A program made the translations under genes and the position numbers. 64,000 nt of DNA, taken from positions 26,520 to 90,519 of the forward strand of contig QQUE01000002.1 in assembly GCA_008501765.1 (NCBI GenBank), in the 5' to 3' direction. A model generated the notes under the pieces. It ran no database searches and was not told the DNA's origin. It was given only the letters and a program-made list of their open reading frames with translations. Shown here one piece after another: positions 44,592 to 53,370 of this stretch (within the stretch, counting starts at the first letter, position 1; each line of letters starts with the position of its first letter). The DNA is from Calditrichota bacterium. Lineage in GTDB: Bacteria; Zhuqueibacterota; Zhuqueibacteria; Zhuqueibacterales; Geothermadaptataceae.

Positions 44592-47417
44592 TCAATCTCC
44601 TTCTTTGCTTTTTTCTTTAAATGCCGTACCTGCCGCCCAGCGGTAGGGCACAATTTCCGGGGCTGTCGGCATTTTTACCAGATTGTACGGTAATTTGGTT
44701 TCATCGAGCAGATGCACGAGCCCCGGATCTTTGGTAAAATAAAATACCTGCTGCGTCTCTGATAAATGCTGCAATAATTCCAAAGCGCTGACCTGGCGTT
44801 TGTTATCTGCATGAGCAAGTGGATCATCGAGAAAAAGCGGAATAGTTTCGCTCTGCTCAGAAAAAAGCTCGGCAACTGCAGCCCGGAGCAGCAGATATAT
44901 TTGTTCCTGCGTGCCATAGCTGAGAACATCGATCGGCACCAGTTTTTTGGCTTTATCATGTGCCACTTGCATGGAAAAATCTGACGGATCAATGTAAATT
45001 TGTTTATAATCATTGTTGGTCAAAGTACTCAAATGCCGACCAACGCTGGCCGATAAGCGCGGTGCAAAATTTTGGTGGGCCTGCTGCGCAACTTCACTTA
45101 TCGTCTCATATGCGAGCTCCAATGCGCGGCGCTTGTGCGTCATTTCTCGTAAATCTGATTTTAACGCGACGATATTTTCTTCAATTTCTGAGAGGTCGGG
45201 TAATTTACTCTCCCTTTCACGAATGCGCTCCTGGATTCGGGCTTTCTCCAATTCGATATCTTGTGCCTGAATTAACACCAGTTTCAGGTTACGCCTGATT
45301 TCCTTCACCGGGGTTAGTGGTTCAATCAAATCCTGTTCTTTAATTTCTTTTTTTAATTCTGCAAATTGTGCCTGCAACTGGACGCTGTCACGGCCTGCCA
45401 GCATTTCCTGCTCAATTTCCTGCATTTGTTTTAGCTCACCCATGAACTTGATATACTGTTGTGCGGCTTTCACTTTTTCCAGAAAAGCGGCATGGGCAGA
45501 CTCCAGATTCTCAATTTCAACGCCAGCTTGCAGATAAATCGCACGTAAATCTGATTCAAGTTCCCGCAGATTGGCATTGAGTTCATTTATGCTGTTATCG
45601 CACGTTTCAATTTTAGTGCTCAGTTCATCCATATTTTTACTCAACGAACTTCCCCTGCGAAAAATCATTACTGCTCTTTGCATGTTTTCCGGGGTAATAT
45701 GGGCCATTTCCAGTTTTTGCAACCAAGAAAATAGCCCGCTCTCAATCTCCCGTTTTTCTTTGAAACTGGCATCTGTATATTTGTTAATTCGCTGAATATC
45801 GAGACAGCGCATCCTTTGCTCGATAAGCTCGGCTGCTGTCGAAACACCGTATGGCTGCAGCGACGCCTGATATTCTTTTAATTTGAGTTCGAGATAGTTT
45901 TTATCCGCAGCTATTTTATCAAGAACAACCCGGAATTTCATGCGAAATGATATTTGCCCAAGGATGAGGACAACAATCAGAATCACTAAAGAATAGTGCA
46001 ACGCGCTCCAGATAAACGGGTGGTTGAGCGGCACGGTTTGCAAATCCGGAAGTTTGAGAATAGCGACAATAAACAATACCACAATCACCACAAAAAAGAG
46101 CATCCCGGTGCGAATCAGCCGGTAAAAGGATCGCTTTTCTTCCCGCTTATTTTTCTCATCTTCGAGACCGGCTTGCTGCGCTTCCAACTCATCAGACTGC
46201 ATCTGAATCGCCTGAATTTCGCTGTCAGATAGCTGCGTCGAGTGCATCGATTTTTCGGTCAGACCTGCGGCTAGCAATTTGCTTTGGATATCTGTTTGTT
46301 CTTTATTTAGCCCATCGGTGCGGCTGTTTATTCTTTTCCAGGCAGCATCGAGTTCATAAAAATTATTTAAATCTTCGTTATGCCAAAAACTTTTCTCTAC
46401 CGGTAATTTTTCGAGGTCTTCATTCGTTTGATTGAGTTCAGCATGAAGGTCGCGAAGCTCGTCGGTCAAATACCGGCGTCGCTCGTTGAGGTATTTCCTT
46501 TCCTGCTCAAATTTGATAGCCGTATCGCGGTTTTGCAAATGGATTTCCTGCTTTGGTTTCACCGCCTGGGCGGCTTCGAACAATTCTTTTTGGCCATTTT
46601 TAACCGCATCAAAGCGACGCAGAAGATTTTTCAATTGCAAATACTCGCTGACGTGAATATCATGCTCCAACTGGTTCTGGTCTTCGAGCAACTCCGCTGA
46701 TTTTGATGCGAGTTCGTCTAACCGGTCGTGATCCTGCTGCAATCCCAATAATATCGTTTTCTGTTCATCCCGCAATCGTTGTTGCACGGCAAGGTCACTC
46801 CGGGTGCGATAAATTGGCCCCGATTTGCTGCGTTCGGTGCCAAGAGTTCGAATGGCGGAGGCAATTTTGTTGAGCGCTCCACGGGAGGAAACCTCGGCGG
46901 TTGCACTGTCGACAAGCCGTAAAACGGCCTCCGCAATATCTTCCGCCTGTGATTGGCTGATATGAATAATTTGTCCCTGCCGGACGCAAGCGACGGACTG
47001 AAAAACGGCATTAGACAGCCCGGTTAGCTGGTCAATAAAAGCAACGTGGCCGCGACGGCCCTGCGAATAATCGGCAGTGATATTTTGTTTACTTTGCTCA
47101 TCGATAATTTGTGTCTCAGGCTCCTGCTTGCCGAAAGTGCGCATAATCATAAATGCTTTATTGCCATCGCTGCGCACAAGGGCGCTACCCGAGTATTGCG
47201 AGGCGTTCCATGGACGATAGCGCGCGTGCATATCTTTTTCGGAAGAATTGACGCGGCCACCGGAATAGAATCCGTACAGCATGGCAAGAATGGCCTGTTG
47301 CAGCGTTGATTTTCCGGCTTCATTGGGTCCGAGAATCAGATTAAATCCCGGTTCAAAGGAAAAATCAATATCCGCCAGAATGCCGAAGCCATCCAGATGT
47401 AAATATTCAACTCTCAT
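44592..47417 (-). CDS. SbcC/Rad50-like ATPase with membrane helices (YhaN type)
   Basis: 941-residue SMC-like ATPase. Walker A is in LGPNEAGKST near residue 31; a long coiled coil (about 180-420) leads to two predicted transmembrane helices (about 437-455 and 468-490), then a second coiled coil (about 500-780) and the C-terminal ABC half with Walker B IPLFLDDPLAHAD near 860. That layout fits the YhaN group: AAA_27-type ATPases paired with an SbcD-like nuclease (YhaO). The partner gene lies just upstream, separated by a family A element. Role inferred: processing of DNA ends, perhaps at the membrane. Confidence 0.85.
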   Translation of the reverse strand: MRVEYLHLDGFGILADIDFSFEPGFNLILGPNEAGKSTLQQAILAMLYGFYSGGRVNSSEKDMHARYRPWNASQYSGSALVRSDGNKAFMIMRTFGKQEPETQIIDEQSKQNITADYSQGRRGHVAFIDQLTGLSNAVFQSVACVRQGQIIHISQSQAEDIAEAVLRLVDSATAEVSSRGALNKIASAIRTLGTERSKSGPIYRTRSDLAVQQRLRDEQKTILLGLQQDHDRLDELASKSAELLEDQNQLEHDIHVSEYLQLKNLLRRFDAVKNGQKELFEAAQAVKPKQEIHLQNRDTAIKFEQERKYLNERRRYLTDELRDLHAELNQTNEDLEKLPVEKSFWHNEDLNNFYELDAAWKRINSRTDGLNKEQTDIQSKLLAAGLTEKSMHSTQLSDSEIQAIQMQSDELEAQQAGLEDEKNKREEKRSFYRLIRTGMLFFVVIVVLFIVAILKLPDLQTVPLNHPFIWSALHYSLVILIVVLILGQISFRMKFRVVLDKIAADKNYLELKLKEYQASLQPYGVSTAAELIEQRMRCLDIQRINKYTDASFKEKREIESGLFSWLQKLEMAHITPENMQRAVMIFRRGSSLSKNMDELSTKIETCDNSINELNANLRELESDLRAIYLQAGVEIENLESAHAAFLEKVKAAQQYIKFMGELKQMQEIEQEMLAGRDSVQLQAQFAELKKEIKEQDLIEPLTPVKEIRRNLKLVLIQAQDIELEKARIQERIRERESKLPDLSEIEENIVALKSDLREMTHKRRALELAYETISEVAQQAHQNFAPRLSASVGRHLSTLTNNDYKQIYIDPSDFSMQVAHDKAKKLVPIDVLSYGTQEQIYLLLRAAVAELFSEQSETIPLFLDDPLAHADNKRQVSALELLQHLSETQQVFYFTKDPGLVHLLDETKLPYNLVKMPTAPEIVPYRWAAGTAFKEKSKEGD

Positions 47418-47493
47418 GCAAATCTTTCCAAATCATCGATATAACCTGTGGTATTATTGTACATTAAATTAAATGTACTGTATGCATTTTTAT

Positions 47494-47635
47494 CCTGAAT
47501 CATTCATGAAACGAGGTGGATGTGCCTGGCACTTAGTTGATTTTTATAAGTTTAACTAAGCAAAATAGCTTTTAAGTATTTTTATAACTTGTAGAAGTGC
47601 CAGGCACATTTTTAACAGTTTATGAATAGATCAGG
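47494..47635 (-). repeat. MITE-like element, family A copy 1
   Basis: 142 bp, inverted relative to the other two copies. On the minus strand it starts CCTGATCTATTCATAAACTG and ends with the complement of CCTGAATCATTCATGAAAC. It is flanked by a 4-bp direct repeat TTAT. Inside each end lies GTGCCTGGCAC or its complement. It separates the YhaO-like and YhaN-like genes, widening their gap to about 220 bp. Confidence 0.9.
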
Positions 47636-47641
47636 TTATGT

Positions 47642-48763
47642 TCATATTTTTATACTTTCGCCCTCAAATGCCCGCAACCCATATTTCATCGCCAGCCGGA
47701 CAAGTTCCCCGTCTTCTTCTTCGTTTGACAACATTTCTTTGAGCTGGCGTACGAAAGTACCGCGGACTGTAGGCTCACGAGCGAGATCGTCGAGCTCATT
47801 TTCATTGTGAATTTCATCAAATATTTTGACATAATTAAATTTTTCCGCAAGCTGTTCCTGCAACATTTCAAGATCAAACCTTTGCTGGCGATCTGAAACT
47901 CCTGTGAGGTGCAATCGAAGAAAATTGGCATCTTCAGCAAATTCCACCGCATTTTCACTGATGCCCTGCGCCAGGGCGTCGGTGTTTGTGTACTTAGAAA
48001 TATCCAGATGTATGGTGTGAAAAAGTTGCGTTTCAGTAGAGAAGGCTTTAATGTTGGTTTTCTGCTTATCAATCGTCAGAACAACGGCGGAATGAACACC
48101 GGTTTCACCGAAATTCAAGGGTTGCGGTGAACCGGGATAAAGCGCAATCGGTGTTTGGTCCGGCACATCTTTAGCCCCATGATAATGGCCCAGCAAGCTG
48201 AACGCAAAACCACTGTTTTTAATATCTTGCAACGTGAAAGGCATGTGGACGGCGCGGGCTTCGCTAAAAGGCCCGGTCTCCGAGCCATGCATGAGTAAAA
48301 TATGGGCCTTCCCATCCTGCGGCACTTTGAAATCAACAAGTGGATTTTGGCGTTCATCAGGCACATTGTGAGCGACGCCCCAGAGCGTGATCTCGTCATT
48401 TAATTCGACCGGCTGCAGCTTGTTTTCTGTGAAGATAAAAACATTCTCCGGCCACGCAAAACGCGCATAAGCCGAATTACGTGTGTAGCAATCATGATTG
48501 CCGGGTGCGATATAAACGGGTGTGGGGCTGATTTCTGCAAAATTTTCCGCCAAAAAATGCAGTGTGTCACGGCTCACGCGATCCCCTTCAAACAAATCAC
48601 CAGCTATCGTGATTGCATCCACCTTTTGCTGTTTGGCAAAATTGAGCAGCTTGGAAAGTGTGCGCCGCAGACGCAACCGGCACTGCCGCGCTAACGCGAC
48701 ATCAAAATAGCTGCTGGTAAATGGGGTATCCAGGTGCAGATCGGAGAAATGAAAAATTTTCAT
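47642..48763 (-). CDS. SbcD/Mre11-like metallophosphoesterase nuclease (YhaO type)
   Basis: Predicted Mn-dependent DNA nuclease, 373 residues. The calcineurin-like phosphoesterase motifs are in order: FSDLHLDTPF at the N-terminus, IAGDLFEGD near 55, APGNHDCYT near 95, LMHGSE near 165 and LLGHYHGAKD near 195. The start is the ATG at 48761-48763, giving the usual MKIFHFSDLHLD opening; the longer TTG-started frame is unlikely. It is the probable partner of the YhaN-like ATPase downstream. A MITE-like insertion begins 7 bp after its stop. Confidence 0.9.
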   Translation of the reverse strand: MKIFHFSDLHLDTPFTSSYFDVALARQCRLRLRRTLSKLLNFAKQQKVDAITIAGDLFEGDRVSRDTLHFLAENFAEISPTPVYIAPGNHDCYTRNSAYARFAWPENVFIFTENKLQPVELNDEITLWGVAHNVPDERQNPLVDFKVPQDGKAHILLMHGSETGPFSEARAVHMPFTLQDIKNSGFAFSLLGHYHGAKDVPDQTPIALYPGSPQPLNFGETGVHSAVVLTIDKQKTNIKAFSTETQLFHTIHLDISKYTNTDALAQGISENAVEFAEDANFLRLHLTGVSDRQQRFDLEMLQEQLAEKFNYVKIFDEIHNENELDDLAREPTVRGTFVRQLKEMLSNEEEDGELVRLAMKYGLRAFEGESIKI

Positions 48764-49113
48764 AGTTGATTTGCCACAAAGACGCAAGGGCTCCAGGTTT
48801 CATTTATAAATTTTGAGAATTTATACGGAACGGCCATTTTATGATATGAATATACAATAAAATCAATATTTTAGTAGTAGAATATAAAAAGAAAACCCCC
48901 ACAAGTCAAGCCTGTTGCAAACCGGCAAAAGAATAATTTTATGATAATTGGTAATTTTGCCGTTAAAATCTGCGCATTTTTCGCCATTGATTTTATTTAT
49001 ATAGAGATATCAACGACGAAATTCGGGATGGGAGGGCTTTTATCGATGGTTTGCCCTCGCAAAGTAACGTTGAAAAATGAATTAAAAACAAAACAGGTCA
49101 ATCCAGGAAAGCC
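48764..49113. other. Divergent intergenic region, no gene seen
   Basis: 350 bp between the YhaO-like gene and the MinD-like gene, AT-rich. A 64-codon plus-strand frame (48941-49135) overlaps the MinD-like start and shows no family features. Promoters for both divergent genes should be here but no clear boxes stand out. Confidence 0.45.
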
Positions 49114-50274
49114 ATGCCCAGGAAACCTCATATAATTGCTATCGGCGGCGGGAAAGGCGGTGTTGGTAAAACGCTTATCAGCCTGTCAATCTCGCTCGCA
49201 TTGGCCGAGTTGGGCAAAAAAGTGACCCTCATTGATGCCGATCTTGGAGGCGCCAATCTCCATTCTATGCTGGGAGTGCATACGCCGGGTAAATCGCTGT
49301 ATGATTTTTTCCGCGACAAAAATATTGAGTTCGATTCACTGATTACAGCAACACCGGTTGCTAATTTAAAACTCATTTGCGGTGCACCGGGGGCCGTTGG
49401 CATGGCTGATATTCAATACTGGGAAAAACTAAAAACCATCCGTTTGTTTAAACGGCTGGATACCGAATTCGTCGTGGTTGACCTTGGCGCCGGCACCTCA
49501 CTCAACGAAATCGATTTATTCAATTCTGCTCATCAGGGCATTGTTGTGGCCCAACCTGAGCCGCCTGCCATTCAGGATTGCTATAATTTTATTAAACTTA
49601 GCCTGTTCAGAAAATTACATCTGGATTTTATGGACAGCCCCTGGGTACTGAAACTGCTCGATCAATGCACGGATCCGACCCACACGCGTGATCACCGGCT
49701 CATTAGCACACTGGCAGAGCAGGTTCGTGAGCACGATATTCGGCTCGGAATGCGTTTTTACCGGCTTATCAACAATTACACGCCGCACTTGATTTTAAAT
49801 CAAATTCAGAACAAAGAAGAAATTATGGATGGTTTGAGTCTGCAGGTTGCTGTGCAGGATTTATTGCGCATCAAAATCGACTTTTGGGGTTATGTCCCCA
49901 ATGATCACGAAATCTATAAATCCATTCGCAGCAGCCGCCCTGATGCCATCATATCAACCCGTGGCGAGATTCGAAAAAACATCCTGCGCATGGTGAAACA
50001 ATTCATCCTGCACGAGGAAATGAGTTCGGAGCAGCCACAATTAAATAATTATGCGCCGCTATTGGATATTTTAAATCGAAAAGATAAACAGGAGGAAAGT
50101 ATGGACAGGATTTGTTCAATCGAATGCCCGCTCTGGGGAAAATGTGAGTACCAGGAAGGCGGTGTTTACTGTCGTATGCCGGAAAATGAATACCGCGCCA
50201 ATTTAAAGCTGGTTGAGGTGAAAGAATCGCGGGAAGAACGCATTCGCGGTCATTTGGGCGCACGGCGGAATTGA
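49114..50274 (+). CDS. MinD/FleN-like ATPase with a C-terminal cysteine cluster
   Basis: 386-residue P-loop ATPase of the MinD/ParA class: deviant Walker A GGGKGGVGKT near residues 8-17, LIDADLGGANLHSMLG near 40 and VVVDLGAGTS near 125. The second half is longer than in MinD and ends with four cysteines in CSIECPLWGKCEYQ...VYC (spacing C-x3-C-x5-C-x8-C, about residues 332-352), suggestive of a metal or iron-sulfur site. The start follows CAGGAAAG. FleN-like ATPases place flagella or other polar structures, but no flagellar or division gene lies nearby, so its client is unknown. Confidence 0.85.
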   Translation: MPRKPHIIAIGGGKGGVGKTLISLSISLALAELGKKVTLIDADLGGANLHSMLGVHTPGKSLYDFFRDKNIEFDSLITATPVANLKLICGAPGAVGMADIQYWEKLKTIRLFKRLDTEFVVVDLGAGTSLNEIDLFNSAHQGIVVAQPEPPAIQDCYNFIKLSLFRKLHLDFMDSPWVLKLLDQCTDPTHTRDHRLISTLAEQVREHDIRLGMRFYRLINNYTPHLILNQIQNKEEIMDGLSLQVAVQDLLRIKIDFWGYVPNDHEIYKSIRSSRPDAIISTRGEIRKNILRMVKQFILHEEMSSEQPQLNNYAPLLDILNRKDKQEESMDRICSIECPLWGKCEYQEGGVYCRMPENEYRANLKLVEVKESREERIRGHLGARRN

Positions 50275-50996
50275 GAAATTGAGTGCCTTTTTTAAATAAT
50301 ACAACTTCGCACCAAACAATCTATTTTCAACGCTGCAAACATCCCCTTGTCATATAATGAACTCACGATTTTTCATCAAAGCGGCCAAATCGATTTAACC
50401 TGAATAATTCTCCCGCAAAGGCACTAACCTGATCTATTCATAAACTGATAAAAATGTGCCTGGCACTTCTACGAGTTATGGAAGCCCTTAGAAGCTACTT
50501 TGTTTAGTTAAATTTCTAAAAATCAACTAAGTGCCAGGCACATCCACTGCGCTTTATGAATAATTCAGGCTAAGCCGCAAAGAAAATATTTCAATACTTA
50601 TAAAACTTAATTTTGTGGGCTTTGTGAGAGATAATTTTAATAGAAAATTTTGTTTTTTTGGACGTTTTATCTCAAATATCGAATTATAAATAGGTTAAGA
50701 ATATTTTAATAAATATACATGAATAAAGCAGGTTAAGTTAATTTTTTTACGACGGAGCCAATTCCAAATCGCCTGATTTCATTTTTTCTATCAAATGAGA
50801 ATTTTTTCGGATTAATAAATCCAATATTCTTGTTGAAAATAGCACAAATTCAAAGAGTTACGAGTGCTCCACATTTTATATTGTCCTTGCTTGTTTATAA
50901 AATATTTACTATTGTTTTTGCCATAACAAGGCTGTATTTTTAGAGTTGGTTTTTGTAAACAAGTTGCTCATCATATTTATTTACATGAGGTTTTGA
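50275..50996. other. Intergenic region with a family A element
   Basis: About 720 bp. The 50428-50569 part is a family A element; the remainder is AT-rich (especially 50640-50960) with no frame or hairpin of note. The promoter of the downstream nuclease gene is probably near 50880-50940 but is not clear-cut. Confidence 0.5.
50428..50569 (+). repeat. MITE-like element, family A copy 2
   Basis: 142 bp, starting CCTGATCTATTCATAAACTG and ending in TTTATGAATAATTCAGG, flanked by 4-bp direct repeats CTAA. Contains the two inner palindromes GTGCCTGGCAC and GTGCCAGGCAC. About as similar to copy 1 (inverted) and copy 3 as they are to each other. Non-coding. Confidence 0.92.
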
Positions 50997-51578
50997 ATGT
51001 TAGTTGAAGTCAAGGTTGATCGTGTTACTCTGGATACTGCATCGAACCGCTTTGTGGTTATTTTACGGGATGAAGTAAACCACAGGTGGCTGCCCATAGT
51101 GGTAGGTTCTCCTGAAGCTCAGGCTATCGCCCTGCAGTTGGAAGACATCGATCCACCACGGCCGCTAACCCACGATCTCATCAAAAACATGCTGGATTCC
51201 GTCGAGGTGCGCGTTTCCCGGATCGTGGTAAACGACTTGCGTGAGAACACCTATTTCGCACAAATCGGCCTCAATATTAAAAATGGCAATACCGAAGTTG
51301 ATGCGCGCCCAAGCGACGCTATTGCTCTGGCACTGCGCACAAACTCTCCCATTTTCGTCGATGACAAAGTGATGAAAAGCGCTGCTGTTTTCGAACATGA
51401 ACCTGAAATCGACATCTCAAATCTGGAGGAAGATTTTCCGCCGATGGACAAACTGGAAAGCCTTAATCTTGAACTGGAACGCGCCGTTGCCCAGGAGCGC
51501 TACGAGGATGCAGCCAAACTGCGTGACCAAATTAATGAATTGATTCGGGAGCGCGATAAAGGGCAAAGCAAAAATTGA
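50997..51578 (+). CDS. Bifunctional nuclease family protein (DUF151) with UVR motif
   Basis: 193 residues. DUF151/BFN domain at about 1-135: VILRDEVNHRWLPIVVGSPE near residue 22, EAQAIALQLED, RPLTHDLI and the conserved DARPSDAIALALR near 102. A UvrB/UvrC-type helical motif follows (about 150-187; LERAVAQERYEDAAKLRDQI). Related plant and bacterial BFN proteins were reported to cleave RNA and DNA; that activity is not shown by the sequence. The ATG follows GAGG with a 6-nt spacer. A strong terminator lies directly downstream. Confidence 0.9.
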   Translation: MLVEVKVDRVTLDTASNRFVVILRDEVNHRWLPIVVGSPEAQAIALQLEDIDPPRPLTHDLIKNMLDSVEVRVSRIVVNDLRENTYFAQIGLNIKNGNTEVDARPSDAIALALRTNSPIFVDDKVMKSAAVFEHEPEIDISNLEEDFPPMDKLESLNLELERAVAQERYEDAAKLRDQINELIRERDKGQSKN

Positions 51579-51599
51579 AATATACAATTTTATAATTGA

Positions 51600-51629
51600 G
51601 CACAATCAAATTGATTGTGCTTTTTTTTT
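51600..51629 (+). terminator. Intrinsic terminator after the bifunctional nuclease gene
   Basis: GCACAATC-AAATT-GATTGTGC (51600-51620) followed by nine T residues (51621-51629): a textbook Rho-independent terminator 21 bp past the stop. Confidence 0.93.
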
Positions 51630-51673
51630 GTACCCAATAAACACTTAAAGTTCAGATTTTTTGGAGGACCGGG

Positions 51674-53326
51674 ATGAAAAACCGAATCGCTTTAATTTTG
51701 ATTATCGCACTTGTTGGTTGCACAAAGCAGGATAGTTTTGAATTAAAAATCGCGCCGGATATTGAAAGCCGTCTCGCCAAATTCGCCGCTGTGGATATTT
51801 CCACGGATATCACTTTTTTGCCGGAGAATGAACAAAAAGCCCTGTTGAAAATCATCGAAGCAAGTCATTTCATGCAAGAAATATTTCTACGCCAGGTTTG
51901 GCAAGGCAACCCGGAGTTGTTGGCAAAATTGCAAAAAGCTTCGGGAACAAAATACAAATCAGCGCTGGCCTATTTTAAAATCATGGCGGGGCCGTGGGAC
52001 CGATTGCAAGCAGAAGAGCCTTTTATTGGTGAAATGGAAAAACCGCATGGCGCCGGGTATTATCCAACCGACATCACGAAAAAAGAATTTGAATCTTTTG
52101 TCGCTTCACTGTCGCCGGAAGAAGGCGCAAAACTCAAAGATTTATGCACGATTGTCGGCCGTGAAAATGGCAAACTGACGGCAACTCCCTATTCACAGGC
52201 CTTCGAAAAATGGCTCGAACCAGCAGCCAAACTCTTGAAAGAAGCCGCTGAATTGACGGAAAATGCCTCGCTGAAAGATTATCTCATCAAACGGGCTAAG
52301 GCTTTTTCCACCGATGATTATTACGAGAGCGACATGGCGTGGATGGACATCGATAGTCCGGTTGAGGTCACGATCGGGCCGTATGAAGTTTATGAAGACG
52401 GACTATTCGGCTTCAAAGCTGCATTCGAAAGTTTTGTGACTGTGGCCGATCCCGAGGCGAGCAAGAAATTGGCTGTATATAAATCGTGGCTGCCAAAAAT
52501 GGAAGCCAATCTGCCCATTCCCGATAAAATGAAAAACTTCGACCGTGGTAGTGAGTCACCAATTCGTGTCGTCGATGAAGTTTTTACCGCTGGAGATACC
52601 CGCGCCGGTGTGCAGACAATTGCTTTCAATCTGCCAAATGATGAAAAAGTGCGCGAGGCCAAAGGCAGCAAAAAAGTTATTCTGCGCAATGTTTTGATGG
52701 CCAAATACGAAAAAATTCTTGAGCCAATCGCAGCGCAATTTGTCGTACCAGAGCAGCTCGACCATCTTTCATCGGACGCTTTTACCAACAATGTGCTCTT
52801 TCACGAACTATCCCACGGACTTGGCCCGGGAAAAATCATGAAAGATGGCAGGGAAACCGAAGTTCGCTTTGAGCTTAAAGACCTCTACTCCGCCTGCGAG
52901 GAAGCCAAAGCCGACGTCATGGGCATTTATAATATTCTTTTCATGCAGGATAAAAATGTGATGCCTGCATCACTTTATAAAACCACCGCAGTCACCTACC
53001 TGGCCGGTTTATTTCGTTCCGTTCGCTTTGGCGCTACCGAGGCACACGGACGTGGTGTAGCGCTGCAAATTTATTATCTGTTGGAAGATGGATCAATCGA
53101 ACTTGATAAAAACACCGGTAAATTTTCGGTAAATTTCGACCAATTTCCAGGGGGTATTCGCAAGTTGGTTCGTGAAATATGCATTTTACAGGCGGCAGGT
53201 GATTATGATGGTACAAAACTTATTTTTGAAAAATATGCCAATCTCGATGCTGAGCTGGCGCAGCAGCTGGAAAATTTAACAGATATTCCGGTTGATATTG
53301 TCCCCAATTACCCCATGGCGGAGTAA
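51674..53326 (+). CDS. M49-like (dipeptidyl-peptidase III family) lipoprotein metallopeptidase
   Basis: 550-residue predicted lipoprotein (signal with lipobox LVGC near residue 16). The zinc motif is HELSHG near 377, with a second ligand motif EEAKAD near 409; family M49 enzymes have HExxGH and EECRAD-like motifs, so this is a close variant with the five-residue HELSH form. Other family-like blocks include AGVQTIAFNLPND and EAHGRGVALQIYYLLEDG. It should cleave short peptides in the periplasm. Strong GGAGG before the ATG. It is likely transcribed alone because of the terminator just upstream. Confidence 0.82.
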   Translation: MKNRIALILIIALVGCTKQDSFELKIAPDIESRLAKFAAVDISTDITFLPENEQKALLKIIEASHFMQEIFLRQVWQGNPELLAKLQKASGTKYKSALAYFKIMAGPWDRLQAEEPFIGEMEKPHGAGYYPTDITKKEFESFVASLSPEEGAKLKDLCTIVGRENGKLTATPYSQAFEKWLEPAAKLLKEAAELTENASLKDYLIKRAKAFSTDDYYESDMAWMDIDSPVEVTIGPYEVYEDGLFGFKAAFESFVTVADPEASKKLAVYKSWLPKMEANLPIPDKMKNFDRGSESPIRVVDEVFTAGDTRAGVQTIAFNLPNDEKVREAKGSKKVILRNVLMAKYEKILEPIAAQFVVPEQLDHLSSDAFTNNVLFHELSHGLGPGKIMKDGRETEVRFELKDLYSACEEAKADVMGIYNILFMQDKNVMPASLYKTTAVTYLAGLFRSVRFGATEAHGRGVALQIYYLLEDGSIELDKNTGKFSVNFDQFPGGIRKLVREICILQAAGDYDGTKLIFEKYANLDAELAQQLENLTDIPVDIVPNYPMAE

Positions 53327-53370
53327 TTTAAATGATTTTCAAAAAAGCCGGTTTCTGGTAAAGGACCGGC

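Noticed and set aside
48941..49135. Plus-strand 64-codon frame before the MinD-like gene
   Set aside because: Overlaps the well-supported MinD-like start and shows no features of its own.
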